NCBI RefSeq assembly: GCF_008801695.1
Contig: NZ_VZPF01000045.1
Location: 1-41,641, forward strand
Source of the DNA: Pantoea stewartii subsp. stewartii
GTDB taxonomy: Bacteria > Pseudomonadota > Gammaproteobacteria > Enterobacterales > Enterobacteriaceae
Length of the DNA: 41,641 bases
Direction: 5' to 3'
Each line of letters starts with the position of its first letter. The first letter of the stretch is position 1. Below the pieces are notes generated by a model that saw only the letters and a list, made by a program, of their open reading frames with translations, searched no databases and had not been told where the DNA came from. Shown piece by piece: positions 17,317 to 25,641 of this stretch. A program made the translations under genes and the position numbers.

Positions 17317-18483
17317 TTACCCTGCCGTCCTGGATTGTTTGAGCTCCGCACGCGGCTCAGCAGCTGCATATTCACCGATCATTGTGCGTAACAGATTTAA
17401 CGCCAGGTGGCGGTTTTTATTTCTGTCCTCACGCCACACTCCCATAGGCAAATGGCTGAGTAGGGGAACCAATCCACTGAGAAACAAAACCTGATGTTGA
17501 GGATGCTGGCCGGCTACATCGCGCGTTAAGTTTTGTAAATCACGCAAATAGGCACCATTGCCACTCAGGTTAAGCAAACGACGGGTGAGATCCAGGGGAG
17601 TAATGCCGACACCAGGCAACTTACTGGTCAGTCGCGAAATTAAAACTTTGCTTGCTGTAAGCGTCTGGCTGATATGACTGGCGTCCTGCAGGCTAACCAT
17701 GATTTTTTGTAGCGCGCGTTTCGGTATGGAAGAGCTACGCGCTGCTATATCATCTGAAAGTGCTCGCTGTAGGGTACGCAGACCCTGGATGAAATTAACG
17801 CTGCCGAAACGGTTGAGCAGCGCATCCAGCATTGCATTACCCGATTGCAGATGAACAATCGTCTCATAGTAAAGGTGACGCAACGCTTGCTTCTGCAGCG
17901 GATCGGTACTGAAGCTGGCAATGGCGTGCGCAGTATTTAAACCTGCGTTGACTTCAGCTCCCTTCTTTTCATGCAGTTGTTCGATGCTGTGCCGCGATCG
18001 CTCCACTATCAACGTATTCTGTGTCTGCTGCCCCTTTATCATCGTATGTCTTAACAAAACGTCACAAAGGGCTGGATCCTTTCCAGCGACATCCAGCAGA
18101 GCATCTAAGTCAGGCGCAGGCGATCGCTGGAGCAACGTCTGCATTTTTTGATTCTGCGTTTCCAGCTGAGCATGCTGTGGGTGCTCAAGCAACTTCATTA
18201 ACTCGTAGAGTTTTTCAATACGTTCAATATGTTGAGTTGATTTGCTACCCGGTTGCGCGACGACTTTTCGCTGGTTAAGCGCTTTGTTTTTACGCTCTAC
18301 ATGTTCAGCAAATGTCATTGAGACCTCTTCCATAGCGTCTTCAAGCGGTGAGGCGGGCACTCTTGATGATGCGCCGCTTACCGAAGACGCTGCACTCACA
18401 ACGGATACCGATGCCTCTTCAACCACGGTATTGGGAGACAAATGCGCCGATTGAACGCCGGGCACAGCGGGAGCAATTTTCAT
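17317..18483 (-). CDS. hrpJ: HrpJ (SctW), secretion gatekeeper
   Basis: 388 residues of the YopN/InvE gatekeeper family. A Ser/Ala/Val-rich N-terminus typical of a secretion signal precedes helical repeats (AEHVERKNKALNQRKVV, IERIEKLYELMKLLEH, GSVNFIQGLRTLQRAL). Gatekeepers hold back effectors until contact and promote translocator and harpin export. The frame allows an ATG at 18498, but the hrp box -10 lies at 18518-18524, so that start would have almost no leader. ATG 18483 (MKIAPAVPGVQ) leaves about 25 nt and has AGG nearby, so it is preferred. First gene of the 10.3-kb hrpJ-hrcU operon. Confidence 0.92.
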   Translation of the reverse strand: MKIAPAVPGVQSAHLSPNTVVEEASVSVVSAASSVSGASSRVPASPLEDAMEEVSMTFAEHVERKNKALNQRKVVAQPGSKSTQHIERIEKLYELMKLLEHPQHAQLETQNQKMQTLLQRSPAPDLDALLDVAGKDPALCDVLLRHTMIKGQQTQNTLIVERSRHSIEQLHEKKGAEVNAGLNTAHAIASFSTDPLQKQALRHLYYETIVHLQSGNAMLDALLNRFGSVNFIQGLRTLQRALSDDIAARSSSIPKRALQKIMVSLQDASHISQTLTASKVLISRLTSKLPGVGITPLDLTRRLLNLSGNGAYLRDLQNLTRDVAGQHPQHQVLFLSGLVPLLSHLPMGVWREDRNKNRHLALNLLRTMIGEYAAAEPRAELKQSRTAG

Positions 18484-18517
18484 CCTGGCGAACCTCATAC
18501 AGGGAAGCTGATGCAGA

Positions 18518-18545
18518 TATGTGGCGTGTTTTATGCTCCGGTTCC
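18518..18545 (-). promoter_or_regulatory. HrpL-dependent promoter of the hrpJ operon
   Basis: On the minus strand GGAACC-N15-CCACATA is an exact match to the hrp box consensus. It drives hrpJ through hrcU and is divergent from the sigma54 promoter of hrpL about 150 bp away. Confidence 0.93.
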
Positions 18546-18694
18546 CAATAAATTTTCCCAGGCAACAGAGTTAATTACAGAAGATTGCAATGAGTTGCAG
18601 ATTTAGCTGGAGCTTACGGCAAAAAGTTGCGAAAAAATGAAGGGAAATAAAATGTAAATCGTTAAATTTCAAATGTTTAACAAAATAAAATCGC

Positions 18695-18710
18695 TGGCAC
18701 AGACTTTGCT
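18695..18710 (+). promoter_or_regulatory. Sigma54 promoter of hrpL
   Basis: TGGCAC-N5-TTGCT is an exact -24/-12 sigma54 motif (TGGCACN5TTGCW). It lies 50 bp before the hrpL start. This agrees with known hrpL control by the enhancer-binding protein HrpS, whose gene is in this window. Confidence 0.93.
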
Positions 18711-18760
18711 ATCGCCATTAAGCCAAACGGCAAAAAATGGATTAAGATACGGAGCGTATT

Positions 18761-19309
18761 ATGTCAGAAATGAACCTGCACCCTACTGAGTCATTACACG
18801 TTAACCCTCCATCCCCACATAATATTGATTGGGAGAAAATTTTTCGTGAACATGGACGCCGCGTTTATAACTTCATTCGAAAGCGTGTTGCGCATCGTGA
18901 AGATGCGGAAGATTTAGTTCAAATGACCTGGCTGGAAGTCATTCGTAACCGTGATAAGTTTGCGGGGGCCTCGCGACCCGAGACGTGGGTATTCGGTATT
19001 GCCCTGAACCTTATTCGTAATCATTTCCGTTCGCAGTCTTCCCGTCCCCACTATGATGAATTAGAAGAGGATGTTGTTCTGAATCAGGAGGATGATCCTA
19101 GCCACATCATAGAGCATCAACGCATTCTCGGCTCTACGCTCCAGTCTATTGCCCTGCTGCCCAAAGAAACACGTAAGCTGCTCAGTATGTTAGTAGAGGA
19201 AGACGGCAGTTATCAGAATATTGCTAAGAGTCTAAACATCCCTGTTGGCACAGTACGTTCGCGTTTGTCACGGACGCGTGTGTCACTAAAGCAGTCCGTC
19301 TTTTATTGA
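18761..19309 (+). CDS. hrpL: HrpL, ECF-family sigma factor
   Basis: 182 residues of the ECF sigma-70 class. Region 2 is seen in NFIRKRVAHREDAEDLVQMTWLEV and the -10 contact stretch ASRPETWVFGIALNLIRNHF; region 4 ends LPKETRKLLSMLVEEDGSYQ and GTVRSRLSRTRVSLK. It directs RNA polymerase to hrp boxes, eight of which are recognisable in this window. Transcription is from the sigma54 promoter at 18695-18710. It is divergent from hrpJ. Confidence 0.97.
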   Translation: MSEMNLHPTESLHVNPPSPHNIDWEKIFREHGRRVYNFIRKRVAHREDAEDLVQMTWLEVIRNRDKFAGASRPETWVFGIALNLIRNHFRSQSSRPHYDELEEDVVLNQEDDPSHIIEHQRILGSTLQSIALLPKETRKLLSMLVEEDGSYQNIAKSLNIPVGTVRSRLSRTRVSLKQSVFY

Positions 19310-19452
19310 AGCTGAACGGGGTAAAACAAACCGGAAACGGTCTGTAATGAGATGTGTGTTTAATCCACTGTTAGGACACTTCTCAATATTACGACTTGAG
19401 CTTGTGGATCTGCGCCCAGACCGGTTAACAATGTTTACTTCAAGGAGGCGAG

Positions 19453-20910
19453 ATGCAGTATTTGGACAGACGATTACATAGCAGTGATACGCCAATCAAA
19501 CTTCTTGAGTTCGCCATGAACATGCTAAGGGACGCCGTATACCTGATTGACAGTGATACCTGTTTTTTTTATGTCAATGACGAAGCGTGCAGAATGCTTG
19601 GCTACAGCAATGCAGAATTGCTCAATATGCGCGTTTCAGATATTGATCCCGAATGGGATTTCGATGACGTCATGGATATGTGGAAACGCGTACGAGAGCA
19701 AAATGGCGGCAGGCCATTCACCTTTGAGACCTTTCACAAAAGCTCACAGGGCGAGATGATAGCGGTTGAGATTAGTGCGAATCCATTTGTTTACGAAGAG
19801 AAAAGCTACAGTATGTGCGTGGTAAAAGATATTAGAGAGCGTAAGCAACTAGAGCAGGTAGCTTATGCTCGGGAACAGGAGTTTCGGGTATTAGTTGAGA
19901 ACTCACCGGATATGGTGGTTCGATTCTCGCCCGATTTAAAATGCCAATACGCCAATCCTGCTGCATTGCGTCACCTGCGGTTATCTTTTGAAGAGCTTCG
20001 CGGACGCACTTTGCGTGATATTCAGGGGGATTTACCCTGTGTGAGGCATATTGAACGCTTTCTTAAAGAAGTGGTAAACAGGAAAATTGAAGCTGAAGGG
20101 GAACTTGTAGAGTCGGACAGTTCACTTACTAGCGGAACCATGATTATACATACCCGCTGTGTGCCGGAGTTTAATCAAAATGGCAATCTGACCTCAGTTA
20201 TGTTGGTCGGACGTGATATCACAGCCATTCATTACGCTGAAAAAAAGTTAGAAGATTCACATATGCGCTTGCGTTTGTTAACAAGGCAGCGAGAAATATC
20301 ACGTGAAGAGGAGCGAAAACGTATAGCGCGTGAAATCCACGATGAGCTGGGGCAGCACCTTACGTCGCTGAGAATGGGTATTTCGATGCTTCGCATCCAG
20401 TTCAGCAAAGATAACCCTTTGCTACATGAGCGAATAGTTCATCTGATGGGGCTTACTGATAAAACGATTCAGGTAGTGCGTAATGTCGCTACCCGCCTCA
20501 GGCCAAATGTGCTGAACATGGGTCTGACGCCCGCGCTAGAGTGGCTTCGCGATGAGTTCATTAATCGCCATATTGGTTGTCAGTGCCAGCTGATCGCGCC
20601 AGAAAATGAGGTAAGACTGAATGATGAGCAAGTCACAGCCGCATTTCGTGTCGCGCAGGAGTCTTTAACCAATATCTCTCGTCACGCCCAGGCGAACGAG
20701 GTTCTCATAGAGGTTATCCGGAAGCCTCATCTGATCGTGTTAACAGTGAGTGATAACGGCCGTGGCTTTGATTGCAATCAGAGCAAAGATAACGCGTTTG
20801 GTCTTATGGGGATGAAAGAACGTGGTCGCATGATCGGAGGCAAAGTAGAAGTCAAAAGTCAGCCTGCCAATGGAACCCGTGTGACTTTGACCATTCCTTT
20901 AATACCCTGA
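19453..20910 (+). CDS. hrpX: HrpX, cytoplasmic PAS-domain sensor histidine kinase
   Basis: 485 residues. Two PAS domains (about 17-128 and 142-258) precede a HisKA_3 dimerisation helix (RIAREIHDELGQHLTSLRMG; phospho-acceptor His296) and an HATPase with N box NISRHAQANEV and G boxes SDNGRGFD and FGLMGMKERGRMIGG. No membrane segment is present, so the signal is sensed inside the cell. It pairs with HrpY, encoded 29 bp downstream. The ATG at 19453 has AAGGAGG a few nt upstream, a strong site. Not the Xanthomonas AraC regulator of the same name. Confidence 0.95.
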   Translation: MQYLDRRLHSSDTPIKLLEFAMNMLRDAVYLIDSDTCFFYVNDEACRMLGYSNAELLNMRVSDIDPEWDFDDVMDMWKRVREQNGGRPFTFETFHKSSQGEMIAVEISANPFVYEEKSYSMCVVKDIRERKQLEQVAYAREQEFRVLVENSPDMVVRFSPDLKCQYANPAALRHLRLSFEELRGRTLRDIQGDLPCVRHIERFLKEVVNRKIEAEGELVESDSSLTSGTMIIHTRCVPEFNQNGNLTSVMLVGRDITAIHYAEKKLEDSHMRLRLLTRQREISREEERKRIAREIHDELGQHLTSLRMGISMLRIQFSKDNPLLHERIVHLMGLTDKTIQVVRNVATRLRPNVLNMGLTPALEWLRDEFINRHIGCQCQLIAPENEVRLNDEQVTAAFRVAQESLTNISRHAQANEVLIEVIRKPHLIVLTVSDNGRGFDCNQSKDNAFGLMGMKERGRMIGGKVEVKSQPANGTRVTLTIPLIP

Positions 20911-20939
20911 CGAATAATAGTAAAGATTTGGATAACAAT

Positions 20940-21581
20940 ATGGATAACACGATTCGAATAATGATTGTGGATGACCACGTCATCATGCGCGAAGGACTAA
21001 AGCAAATTTTTTCGTTAGACGAACGTCTGGTGGTAGTGAGCGAAGCAGGAAACGGTACACAGGTCATGGAAGGTTTGCGTAATGAGCAGGTCGATCTTTT
21101 ACTGTTAGATATGTGTATGCCTGGACTGTGCGGAGAAGAGCTGATCAGCCGCATTCACTCGCTATACCCTCAACTGCCAATCCTTATCCTGACGATGTAC
21201 AGTGAGCCACAGATCGCACGACGGGTACTTAAATGTGGCGCGCTGGGTTACATCACGAAAGATAACGATCCTGAAACCCTGCTGGCTGCCATTCATCGCG
21301 TAGCGCGCGGACAGCGTTTTATTGACCAAATGCTCGCCGAGCAAATTGTCTTTAATGAAAATATGAGTGCGAATGAAGGACTTCATCAACAGCTTACTGC
21401 GCGAGAAATGCAAATTATGCTGAAGCTGGCCAGAGGAGAAGGAGTTAACAGTATCGCAGAAGCTCTGGCAATCAGTAACAAAACCGTCAGTACGCATAAA
21501 GCCCGCCTGATGGAAAAAATGATGTTTAAGACCAATGCTGACATTGTTAAATACGCAATAAGTCATCATTTAATCTCTTAG
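20940..21581 (+). CDS. hrpY: HrpY, NarL-type response regulator
   Basis: 213 residues from the ATG at 20940. The receiver has the acidic pair IVDDH, phospho-acceptor Asp57 in LLLLDMCMPG, Thr in LILTMYSEP and Lys in GALGYITKDND. A LuxR-type helix-turn-helix closes the protein (LTAREMQIMLKLARGEG, SNKTVSTHKARLMEKM). In Pantoea and Erwinia it is known to activate hrpS. An in-frame TTG at 20928 would add MDNN; the ATG is favoured because it aligns with the receiver start in the family. Confidence 0.95.
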   Translation: MDNTIRIMIVDDHVIMREGLKQIFSLDERLVVVSEAGNGTQVMEGLRNEQVDLLLLDMCMPGLCGEELISRIHSLYPQLPILILTMYSEPQIARRVLKCGALGYITKDNDPETLLAAIHRVARGQRFIDQMLAEQIVFNENMSANEGLHQQLTAREMQIMLKLARGEGVNSIAEALAISNKTVSTHKARLMEKMMFKTNADIVKYAISHHLIS

Positions 21582-21917
21582 GATTGCTCTTAATTTACAA
21601 ATTAATGCTACCCACCGTTATTACTTTATCATTTCAACAGGTTACAAAAAAAAGCTTTTTAAACAGCACGTTATGCCTAAAAATTTTATGTAACCGTTTT
21701 CATTTCACACAGGGTTAGTCAGGAAATCCTTACAATCCTCCATCAATTCCTTACCCGATATCAGCATATGACGATGGTTTATCTGTGCTGACATGGTATT
21801 TCTTATGCCCCTGTAAGCACTTCGTAAACATAAGAATAGTGATTGTAATTAAATGTAATTCAGCTATTGGCTCTAAGTATGTTGTTAACTGCGATGATGT
21901 CAGTTGAAAGGGATAAG
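21582..21917. promoter_or_regulatory. hrpY-hrpS intergenic region, likely hrpS promoter
   Basis: About 336 bp of AT-rich DNA without a gene. It contains a wide inverted repeat, GGTTACA at 21640-21646 and TGTAACC at 21689-21695, of unknown meaning. HrpY is expected to bind in this interval to activate hrpS, which is inference from related species. The region is now separated from hrpS by the inserted element at 21918-22402. Confidence 0.45.
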
Positions 21918-22402
21918 TGTAGCGGCTCGCAATCGAAAACAGTCGGACTCGCAATCAGCGCAAATTTTGGCTCACATTAACTGCAACTGAAATCGGGCGC
22001 GGACTCACAATAACTGCAAATGGACTCGCATTTATCGCCGCTGGCTCGCAATCAAAATTTCTGGACTCACGCTAAGTGAAAACGAAATTTGCACCAGAAC
22101 ACATGCTGCCTGTCTAGTGAGGGTCTACCCAAAACAGACAGGCCGATGAGACAGTAACGCCGCCTCATAAGGGTTTGAACCAGATTTACGAGACGATCAG
22201 CATTCGACATTTAGAACCAAATGAGACGTTTTTCTCATTTGCAGTTATTGTGAGCCAGCCAAAATGGATTGCGATTCCGTCTGGCTGATTGCGAGCCGAT
22301 TATCACTTAATGTGAGCCAGAAGCATTTTTCATTTGCACTTAATCCGAGCTGAAAAACGGGATTATTGCGAGTCGGTGAAGTTTCGATTGCGAGCCGTTA
22401 CA
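21918..22402. mobile_element. 485-bp non-autonomous IS21-like element in the hrpS leader
   Basis: The ends are inverted: TGTAGCGGCTCGCAATCGAA at the left, and its near-perfect complement ending GGCTCGCAATCG-style in CCGTTACA at the right. A 6-bp direct repeat, GATAAG, flanks it at 21912-21917 and 22403-22408, as expected for a target duplication. Each end holds about seven copies of a GGCTCRCAAT/GGACTCRCAAT motif, in mirrored orientation. No transposase (istA/istB) is present; only ~150 bp of anonymous sequence separates the two repeat blocks. TG...CA ends with multiple subterminal repeats resemble IS21-family elements, but the family is inferred. It sits 22 bp before the hrpS start codon. 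Confidence 0.8.
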
Positions 22403-22424
22403 GATAAGTGAGGGGCAACTTTTT

Positions 22425-23396
22425 ATGAATATTGAAAATAATGAGCACTCATTCCGACCACATCCGGAATTGGGAGAGCATATCTCATTCACGAAAGAGC
22501 AACCTATCGATATCCACGATTCATTAGCTTCACTCATTGAAACTGTAGCACCGCTGGAAATCGATCTTGTTCTGGAAGGTGAAACCGGAACGGGAAAAGA
22601 TACTCTGGCTCGTAAGATCCACCGACTTTCAGGGTGCTCAGGCAGACTGATAGCGGTTAACTGTGCAGCCATTCCGGAAACGCTGGCTGAGAGTGAACTT
22701 TTTGGCGTCAACAACGGAGCTTACACCGGTGCTGTGCAAGCCAGAGCGGGTTACATCGAAGAAGCAAATAACGGCATTCTGTTTCTCGACGAGATCGATA
22801 GCATGCCATTATCCCTGCAGGCCAAATTACTGCGAGTACTCGAAAACCGTGGCATAGAGCGCCTTGGCGGTACCCGGTTTATCCCGGTAAATATGCGCGT
22901 CATTGTAGCAACGCAGAAGCCGCTACTGACGCTGGTTGAGCAGGGCACTTTCCGCCGCGATCTTTATTTTCGGCTAAATACTCTCTCGATTCAGCTACAG
23001 CCTCTGCGATCACAGGTTGAAATTATTATCCCCCTGTTTCGTCACTTCATTGCTAAGGCGGCCACAACGATGCAATGCACGCCGCCGGAAATTACACAGG
23101 AACTTTGTGAATATTTACTTAGTTACAGCTGGCCGGGAAATATTCGTGAACTTAAAACGGCGGCTAAACGCTTTACGCTGGGATTACCCCCCCTTAACGT
23201 TCCCCGGAACGCCGAACGGCAAGGGCCACAGTTGAAGGAGATACTGCGTCGCATTGAAAAAAGCCTGATTCACGACTGCCTGGTCCGCCATGGGCACAGC
23301 ATTGATGAAGCCGCCATGGAGTTAGGTATGCCGCTACGCACGCTTTATCACCGTATCAAATTACTCAACGTGACAACGCAACGCATCATTGTCTGA
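22425..23396 (+). CDS. hrpS: HrpS, sigma54 enhancer-binding activator
   Basis: 323 residues, an NtrC-type AAA+ activator without a receiver domain. Walker A is GETGTGKDT; the sigma54-contact loop is GAYTGA (a common HrpS variant of GAFTGA); Walker B is GILFLDEIDSM; the sensor region includes FRRDLYFRLN and SWPGNIRELK. A Fis-type helix-turn-helix ends the protein (SIDEAAMELGMPLRTLYHRI). It activates the sigma54 promoter of hrpL. The start at 22425 is preceded by GAGGGG about 9 nt upstream; this site lies immediately after the inserted element, so native transcripts must cross or start in that element. Confidence 0.96.
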   Translation: MNIENNEHSFRPHPELGEHISFTKEQPIDIHDSLASLIETVAPLEIDLVLEGETGTGKDTLARKIHRLSGCSGRLIAVNCAAIPETLAESELFGVNNGAYTGAVQARAGYIEEANNGILFLDEIDSMPLSLQAKLLRVLENRGIERLGGTRFIPVNMRVIVATQKPLLTLVEQGTFRRDLYFRLNTLSIQLQPLRSQVEIIIPLFRHFIAKAATTMQCTPPEITQELCEYLLSYSWPGNIRELKTAAKRFTLGLPPLNVPRNAERQGPQLKEILRRIEKSLIHDCLVRHGHSIDEAAMELGMPLRTLYHRIKLLNVTTQRIIV

Positions 23397-23401
23397 TAGT
23401 C

Positions 23402-23441
23402 AGCTTCTTGCCGATACGTTTTTCCAGCCCGGCAAGAAGCT
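23402..23441 (+). terminator. Hairpin after hrpS
   Basis: A perfect 12-bp stem pairs AGCTTCTTGCCG with CGGCAAGAAGCT, followed by TTAATAT rather than a strong T-run. It lies five bases past the hrpS stop and before the hrpA promoter, so a terminator is likely. Confidence 0.65.
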
Positions 23442-23526
23442 TAATATCTGTTCTGCCTTTATACCTGCCTGACGGCGTAGCTGACTACCTGATTAATCCG
23501 GGCGTATTAAAAAAATCTCATTAAAG

Positions 23527-23554
23527 GGAACCGCAATAAAAGACTCACCACTAA
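23527..23554 (+). promoter_or_regulatory. HrpL-dependent promoter of hrpA
   Basis: GGAACC-N15-CCACTAA matches the hrp box exactly and lies 57 bp before hrpA. It drives the pilin gene and, with read-through, hrpB-hrcJ-hrpD-hrpE. Confidence 0.93.
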
Positions 23555-23611
23555 AAGCATGAACATTATGTGATGTTCTGAGAATAAACCTAATTAACTG
23601 GAGAGAAAATT

Positions 23612-23845
23612 ATGAGCGGTCTTCTTACCGGACTTATGGGACTTGGTGGTCCACTGTCGAGTGCCACCAGTTTTGCTTCAAAAACCCTGGAAGGTGCCAT
23701 GAGCGATTCTATGGCAGAGTCTGCGGTTGCCCAGGCAGCTAAAATGAAAATCGATACTCAGAACTCCATTCTGGATGGAAAAATGGACTCTGCGACCAAA
23801 GAAATCAACTCCGGTCATAATGCGGCAAAAGCCATTCAGTTCTGA
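23612..23845 (+). CDS. hrpA: HrpA, Hrp pilus subunit
   Basis: 77 residues, small, Ala/Ser/Gly-rich and without cysteine: MSGLLTGLMGLGG at the N-terminus and a helical C-terminal half (AKMKIDTQNSILDGKMDSA). It fits the enterobacterial Hrp pilin, which polymerises into the long pilus through which effectors travel across the plant wall. It has a strong ribosome-binding site (GGAGAG, eight nt before ATG), is first behind its hrp box, and is followed by a hairpin that would favour pilin over downstream genes. Confidence 0.92.
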   Translation: MSGLLTGLMGLGGPLSSATSFASKTLEGAMSDSMAESAVAQAAKMKIDTQNSILDGKMDSATKEINSGHNAAKAIQF

Positions 23846-23850
23846 TTATT

Positions 23851-23889
23851 AAAACGGGCGTCAGCTTTAAAGTTGCGCCCGTTTCTTCC
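23851..23889 (+). terminator. Hairpin between hrpA and hrpB (partial terminator)
   Basis: A 9-bp stem, AAACGGGCG with CGCCCGTTT, with a 15-nt loop is followed by CTTCCC, only a weak T-run. It is well placed to end or stabilise a short abundant hrpA transcript while allowing some read-through to hrpB. Confidence 0.65.
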
Positions 23890-23907
23890 CAGAGATAAGG
23901 ACGAACA

Positions 23908-24273
23908 ATGAAAATTAATACCGGCACATCATCTTCATTGGTCATGAATTCTGAAAATAATGACGTCAGTCTGGCGGACACCAGCATTGCAGATGCTTCA
24001 TGGTTTAGAACAGCGTTGCAGGCGCCTGTGAAGAAAGCTGATGTTCCGGATAATCATTCATGGATAAACAAACTTACTGATCTGACGCAAGCGGCAAGCA
24101 AGGAATCTCAGCAGGCCGACAGGGCTCTCGCTAAAGCCTCACGCAGCATTGACTCAAAAAGCGTCATGGATGCTAACCGCACCTTATCATCTTACTATCT
24201 GGAAAGCCTTCTCAATGCAAAACTGATTGGTAAGAGTGTCCAGAGTCTAGAAAAACTGACGAATATCCAATAA
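23908..24273 (+). CDS. hrpB: HrpB (SctI), inner rod protein
   Basis: 121 residues, polar N-terminus then amphipathic helices (LTDLTQAASKESQQADRA, ANRTLSSYYLESLLNAKLIG). Size, helical C-terminus and place between pilin and hrcJ fit the HrpB/SctI inner rod. AAGGA lies about 8 nt before the ATG. Sequence conservation in this family is low, so the call leans on synteny. Confidence 0.85.
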   Translation: MKINTGTSSSLVMNSENNDVSLADTSIADASWFRTALQAPVKKADVPDNHSWINKLTDLTQAASKESQQADRALAKASRSIDSKSVMDANRTLSSYYLESLLNAKLIGKSVQSLEKLTNIQ

Positions 24274-24278
24274 TTCGC

Positions 24279-25058
24279 ATGGTTAAATTTCCTCTCAAAT
24301 CATTGATTTTAATGTCAGTGTTGCTGTTGTTCGGTTGCAATGATCAGGTAGAACTCAATCATGGTCTTACGGAAAACGATGCCAATGAAGTCGCAGCGGA
24401 ACTGGGTCGTTACCACATCAAGGCTGAAAAACACACGAACAAAGATGGCATCACTGTAATGGTGGATACTGCAGACCTGAACCGTGCCGTGCATATTCTG
24501 GACGCTGCAGGTTTACCACGACCCACGCGCACCAATCTGGGCGAAGTTTTTCAGAAAAATGGCGTTATCTCTACGCCGCTTGAGGAACGTGCCCGCTACA
24601 TTTACGCACTGTCGCAGGAAGTAGAATCGACACTGAGTCAAATTGACGGCGTGATTGTGGCCAGGGTGCATGTGGTGCTTCCGGAACGCGTTGCGCCGGG
24701 CGAACCGATCTTACCCGCCAGTGCGGCGGTATTTATTAAGTATCGCCCTGAACTCGATCCTGATGTCATTGAACCACGTATACGTCAAATGGTAGCCAGC
24801 AGCCTACCCGGGCTGGCTGGGCGGCCCGGCAAAGATCTGGCTATTGTTTTTGTCCCGGCGGGAACGTATCAGGATAAGCCATCGGAAGTCTCTTTCGGCC
24901 CTTTTACCGTAACGCCTCAGCGGGCGACACAGTTAACCTGGTTGAGTGGCACTATCGGTACATTGATTCTGTTGGCCGTAGCTGCATCTGTAGGCTTACC
25001 CTACTGGCGGCGCTATCACCAACGTAAAAAAACAGAGTCGGACGAAAAGGGTGAGTGA
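24279..25058 (+). CDS. hrcJ: HrcJ (SctJ), inner-membrane ring lipoprotein
   Basis: 259 residues of the YscJ/FliF family. A lipoprotein signal ends in the lipobox LLFGC with Cys20. The periplasmic ring-building motifs follow (DANEVAAELGRYHIKAEK, DLNRAVHILDAAGLPRP, YALSQEVESTLSQIDGVIVARVHVVLP). One C-terminal membrane helix (GTIGTLILLAVAASVGLPYW) precedes a basic tail. It forms the inner ring with HrpQ. It follows hrpB by five bases. Confidence 0.97.
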   Translation: MVKFPLKSLILMSVLLLFGCNDQVELNHGLTENDANEVAAELGRYHIKAEKHTNKDGITVMVDTADLNRAVHILDAAGLPRPTRTNLGEVFQKNGVISTPLEERARYIYALSQEVESTLSQIDGVIVARVHVVLPERVAPGEPILPASAAVFIKYRPELDPDVIEPRIRQMVASSLPGLAGRPGKDLAIVFVPAGTYQDKPSEVSFGPFTVTPQRATQLTWLSGTIGTLILLAVAASVGLPYWRRYHQRKKTESDEKGE

Positions 25059-25059
25059 T

Positions 25060-25641
25060 ATGCCTTTTTCAGATAATGCGCGTTTGCGGTGGCTACGGTG
25101 GTGGTGCATCGACAGCTGGTTAACCGCCGATAAAAGTTGGCGCTATGCGGCATTTTATGACCTGGATGAGGCGCGTCTTAGTGCCCTGGCAAGGACTCAC
25201 CACAAGCAAATCTGCCAGCAGTTGAAGCTAGATAATAAAGTCGCACCGGTCGATGCTGAAATTTTGGCATGGCTGGAACTGACGATGTCGCAACGGCAAC
25301 TGGCAATGTTACTTGCTGCAGAAGTATGTTGGCGGGATTGCGCACTCGCATTGCTCGAACCAACACAACAACGTTGGTGTCGTCGCATTGCTCAGGGACT
25401 GCGTCCTGGACTCTGGCTTACTCAAGCCACAGACTTACCCGCCAGTTGCCCAGATCTTAAGAGCTTATGGTTATTGCGTCTACGCGCTGGCCCGGAATGC
25501 TGGCAGCGCCTGCGTCTGGCATTTAATGCTGAGCGTGTAAATCAGATGGAAAAACTGCACCACATTGAAACCTTTCCCGAACGCTTACGACCGCTCTGGC
25601 AGGCCGTTCTCTGGTATGCAAGGCAGGAATGCCCATGTTGA
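25060..25641 (+). CDS. hrpD: HrpD (SctK), sorting-platform accessory protein
   Basis: 193 residues, Trp- and Leu-rich (RWLRWWCIDSWLTADKSW), with no signal peptide or membrane segment. Position between hrcJ and hrpE identifies it as HrpD, the likely SctK/OrgA-type adaptor between inner ring and cytoplasmic ring. ATG 25060 is preferred because AAGG lies nine nt upstream; an in-frame GTG at 25051 is only one base from the same AAGG. It lies one base after the hrcJ stop. Confidence 0.85.
   Translation: MPFSDNARLRWLRWWCIDSWLTADKSWRYAAFYDLDEARLSALARTHHKQICQQLKLDNKVAPVDAEILAWLELTMSQRQLAMLLAAEVCWRDCALALLEPTQQRWCRRIAQGLRPGLWLTQATDLPASCPDLKSLWLLRLRAGPECWQRLRLAFNAERVNQMEKLHHIETFPERLRPLWQAVLWYARQECPC

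Noticed and set aside
21924..22396. Regular ~21-bp spaced repeats read as a CRISPR array
   Set aside because: Repeats are short, variable and mirrored in two inverted blocks within terminal inverted repeats and a target duplication; this is transposon end structure.
24391..24415. GGAACT ... CCAC on the plus strand inside hrcJ
   Set aside because: Spacer is only about 9 bases; inside a coding region with no gene start downstream.
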